From Cerioporus squamosus (lineage: Eukaryota; Basidiomycota; Agaricomycetes; Polyporales; Polyporaceae): a stretch of 31,191 bases of DNA. The DNA is taken from positions 1 through 31,191 of the forward strand of contig JABYQS010000320.1 in assembly GCA_022592435.1 (NCBI GenBank), in the 5' to 3' direction. Below are positions 30,593 to 31,191 of this stretch, piece after piece (positions within the stretch are counted from its first letter, which is position 1; each line of letters opens with the position of its first letter). The notes beneath the pieces were generated by a model. That model did no database searches, was not told where the DNA came from, and saw only the letters and a list, made by a program, of their open reading frames with translations. The translations under genes and the position numbers were made by a program.

Positions 30593-31191
30593 ATGACAGA
30601 GCCTGCTCGCAAGCGTCCTCGCCTAGAGTCTCACACACCGCTTCGAAGGGACCCCCAGCCGCGCAACTTCACTCAGGGGCAACGAAGAAGGACGACGAGT
30701 TTTGGTTCGACGACGGCAACCTCATCGTTGTCGCTCAAGACGTCGAGTTTCGCATCTACAGGGGGCCCCTCGTCAAACACTCTCCGGTGTTCCGAGACAT
30801 GCTTACTCTCCCGCAGCCTGCGGACGCGAGCGGTCTCCCGTGCCCAGTCGTGCAGATCCCCGACCATCCCACCGAGTTTAGGCATCTTCTAAGGGAGTTC
30901 ATGACTGGCAACGCGTGCAGGTAGGACCTGTCACATACATACTCTCTCTTCATTGCTCACACAGCGAGCAGGTTGCCAGACGACAAACCCAGCTTTGATG
31001 CTGTCTCTGCCATCGTCCGGCTCGGACACAAGTACGAGCTCGACGCGATACTGAAGAAGGGGCTCGCATGCCTCGCAAACCTTTATCCCAACGACTGGTG
31101 GCACTGGTCGCGGTCGCGGTCCCTCCGCTTCGAGGCCCGTCCGGATCCGCTGCTCGAGAAGCAGCCCGCGGGCAGCGCAGCGAGCAGGTGC
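30593..31191 (+). CDS. BTB/POZ domain protein (BTB-F), cut by the window edge, with one frame break
   Basis: It starts MTEPARKRPR, almost the same as BTB-C. The BTB domain (KKDDEFWFDDGNLIVVAQDV, YRGPLVKHSPVFRDML, LPQPADAS) is in a different frame from that ATG. One extra base in the C run at 30653-30657 would join them. Exon 1 ends at 30920 and a 51-nt phase-2 intron (GTAGGA...GAGCAG) runs 30921-30971, at the same place as in the other family members. Exon 2 begins 30972 with PDDKPSFDAVSAIVRLGHKY and runs off the window. Its last ~20 residues no longer align well with BTB-C. The cysteine region would lie outside the window. The break is either real inactivation or a sequencing indel. Confidence 0.8.

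Noticed and set aside
30593..30892. 99-residue protein read straight from the BTB-F ATG
   Set aside because: After the MTEPARKRPR start it reads the BTB domain in the wrong frame; the domain is intact in the neighbouring frame.

Overview
The window looks like nuclear DNA from a basidiomycete fungus, most likely an Agaricomycete (wood-decay type; Polyporales would fit, but I cannot prove the order). The evidence is dense 50-65 nt GT-AG introns with CTGAC/CTAAC-like branch sites, a fungal glycogen phosphorylase split into about 20 exons, an expanded family of Agaricomycete-style BTB/POZ genes, an F-box gene, and a Mutator-like (MULE) transposon. No bacterial operons, rRNA, tRNA or CRISPR arrays were seen.

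Layout. Positions 554-4311 and 15377-19131 are two nearly identical MULE copies in the same orientation. Each has ~147 bp terminal inverted repeats and a perfect 9-bp target-site duplication. Between them lie an F-box gene (+, 5461-6874), a BTB gene with a proline-rich tail (-, 7325-8849), an intron-dense locus built from three diverged tandem modules (+, about 10048-12192), and two more BTB genes (-, 12258-13328 and 14099-15162). To the right of the second MULE are two BTB genes on + (19490-20721 and 20994-22107), a conserved-looking Pro/Ser-rich protein gene (+, 22825-23861), a long stretch with no convincing gene (23862-26125), glycogen phosphorylase (+, 26271-30146) and the start of a sixth BTB gene cut by the window edge (+, 30593-31191).

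How it fits together. The BTB genes are paralogues that share one phase-2 intron at the end of the BTB domain. The five complete ones also share a C-terminal CX5C-X(40-44)-CX2C cysteine pattern. MULE-2 sits in the ~570 bp space between the divergent starts of two BTB genes, so it may affect both promoters. Glycogen phosphorylase is a housekeeping enzyme of glycogen breakdown and is unrelated to the BTB cluster.

The least explained region is 10520-12150. It has about 18 good splice-site pairs in 1.6 kb, exons mostly of 8-50 nt, and a module repeated three times. Its coding status is unresolved. Several genes carry one-base frame breaks: MULE-2, glycogen phosphorylase (four) and the sixth BTB gene. 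Most lie in homopolymers, which suggests sequencing indels as much as real decay. All splice models here are read by eye and lack transcript support.
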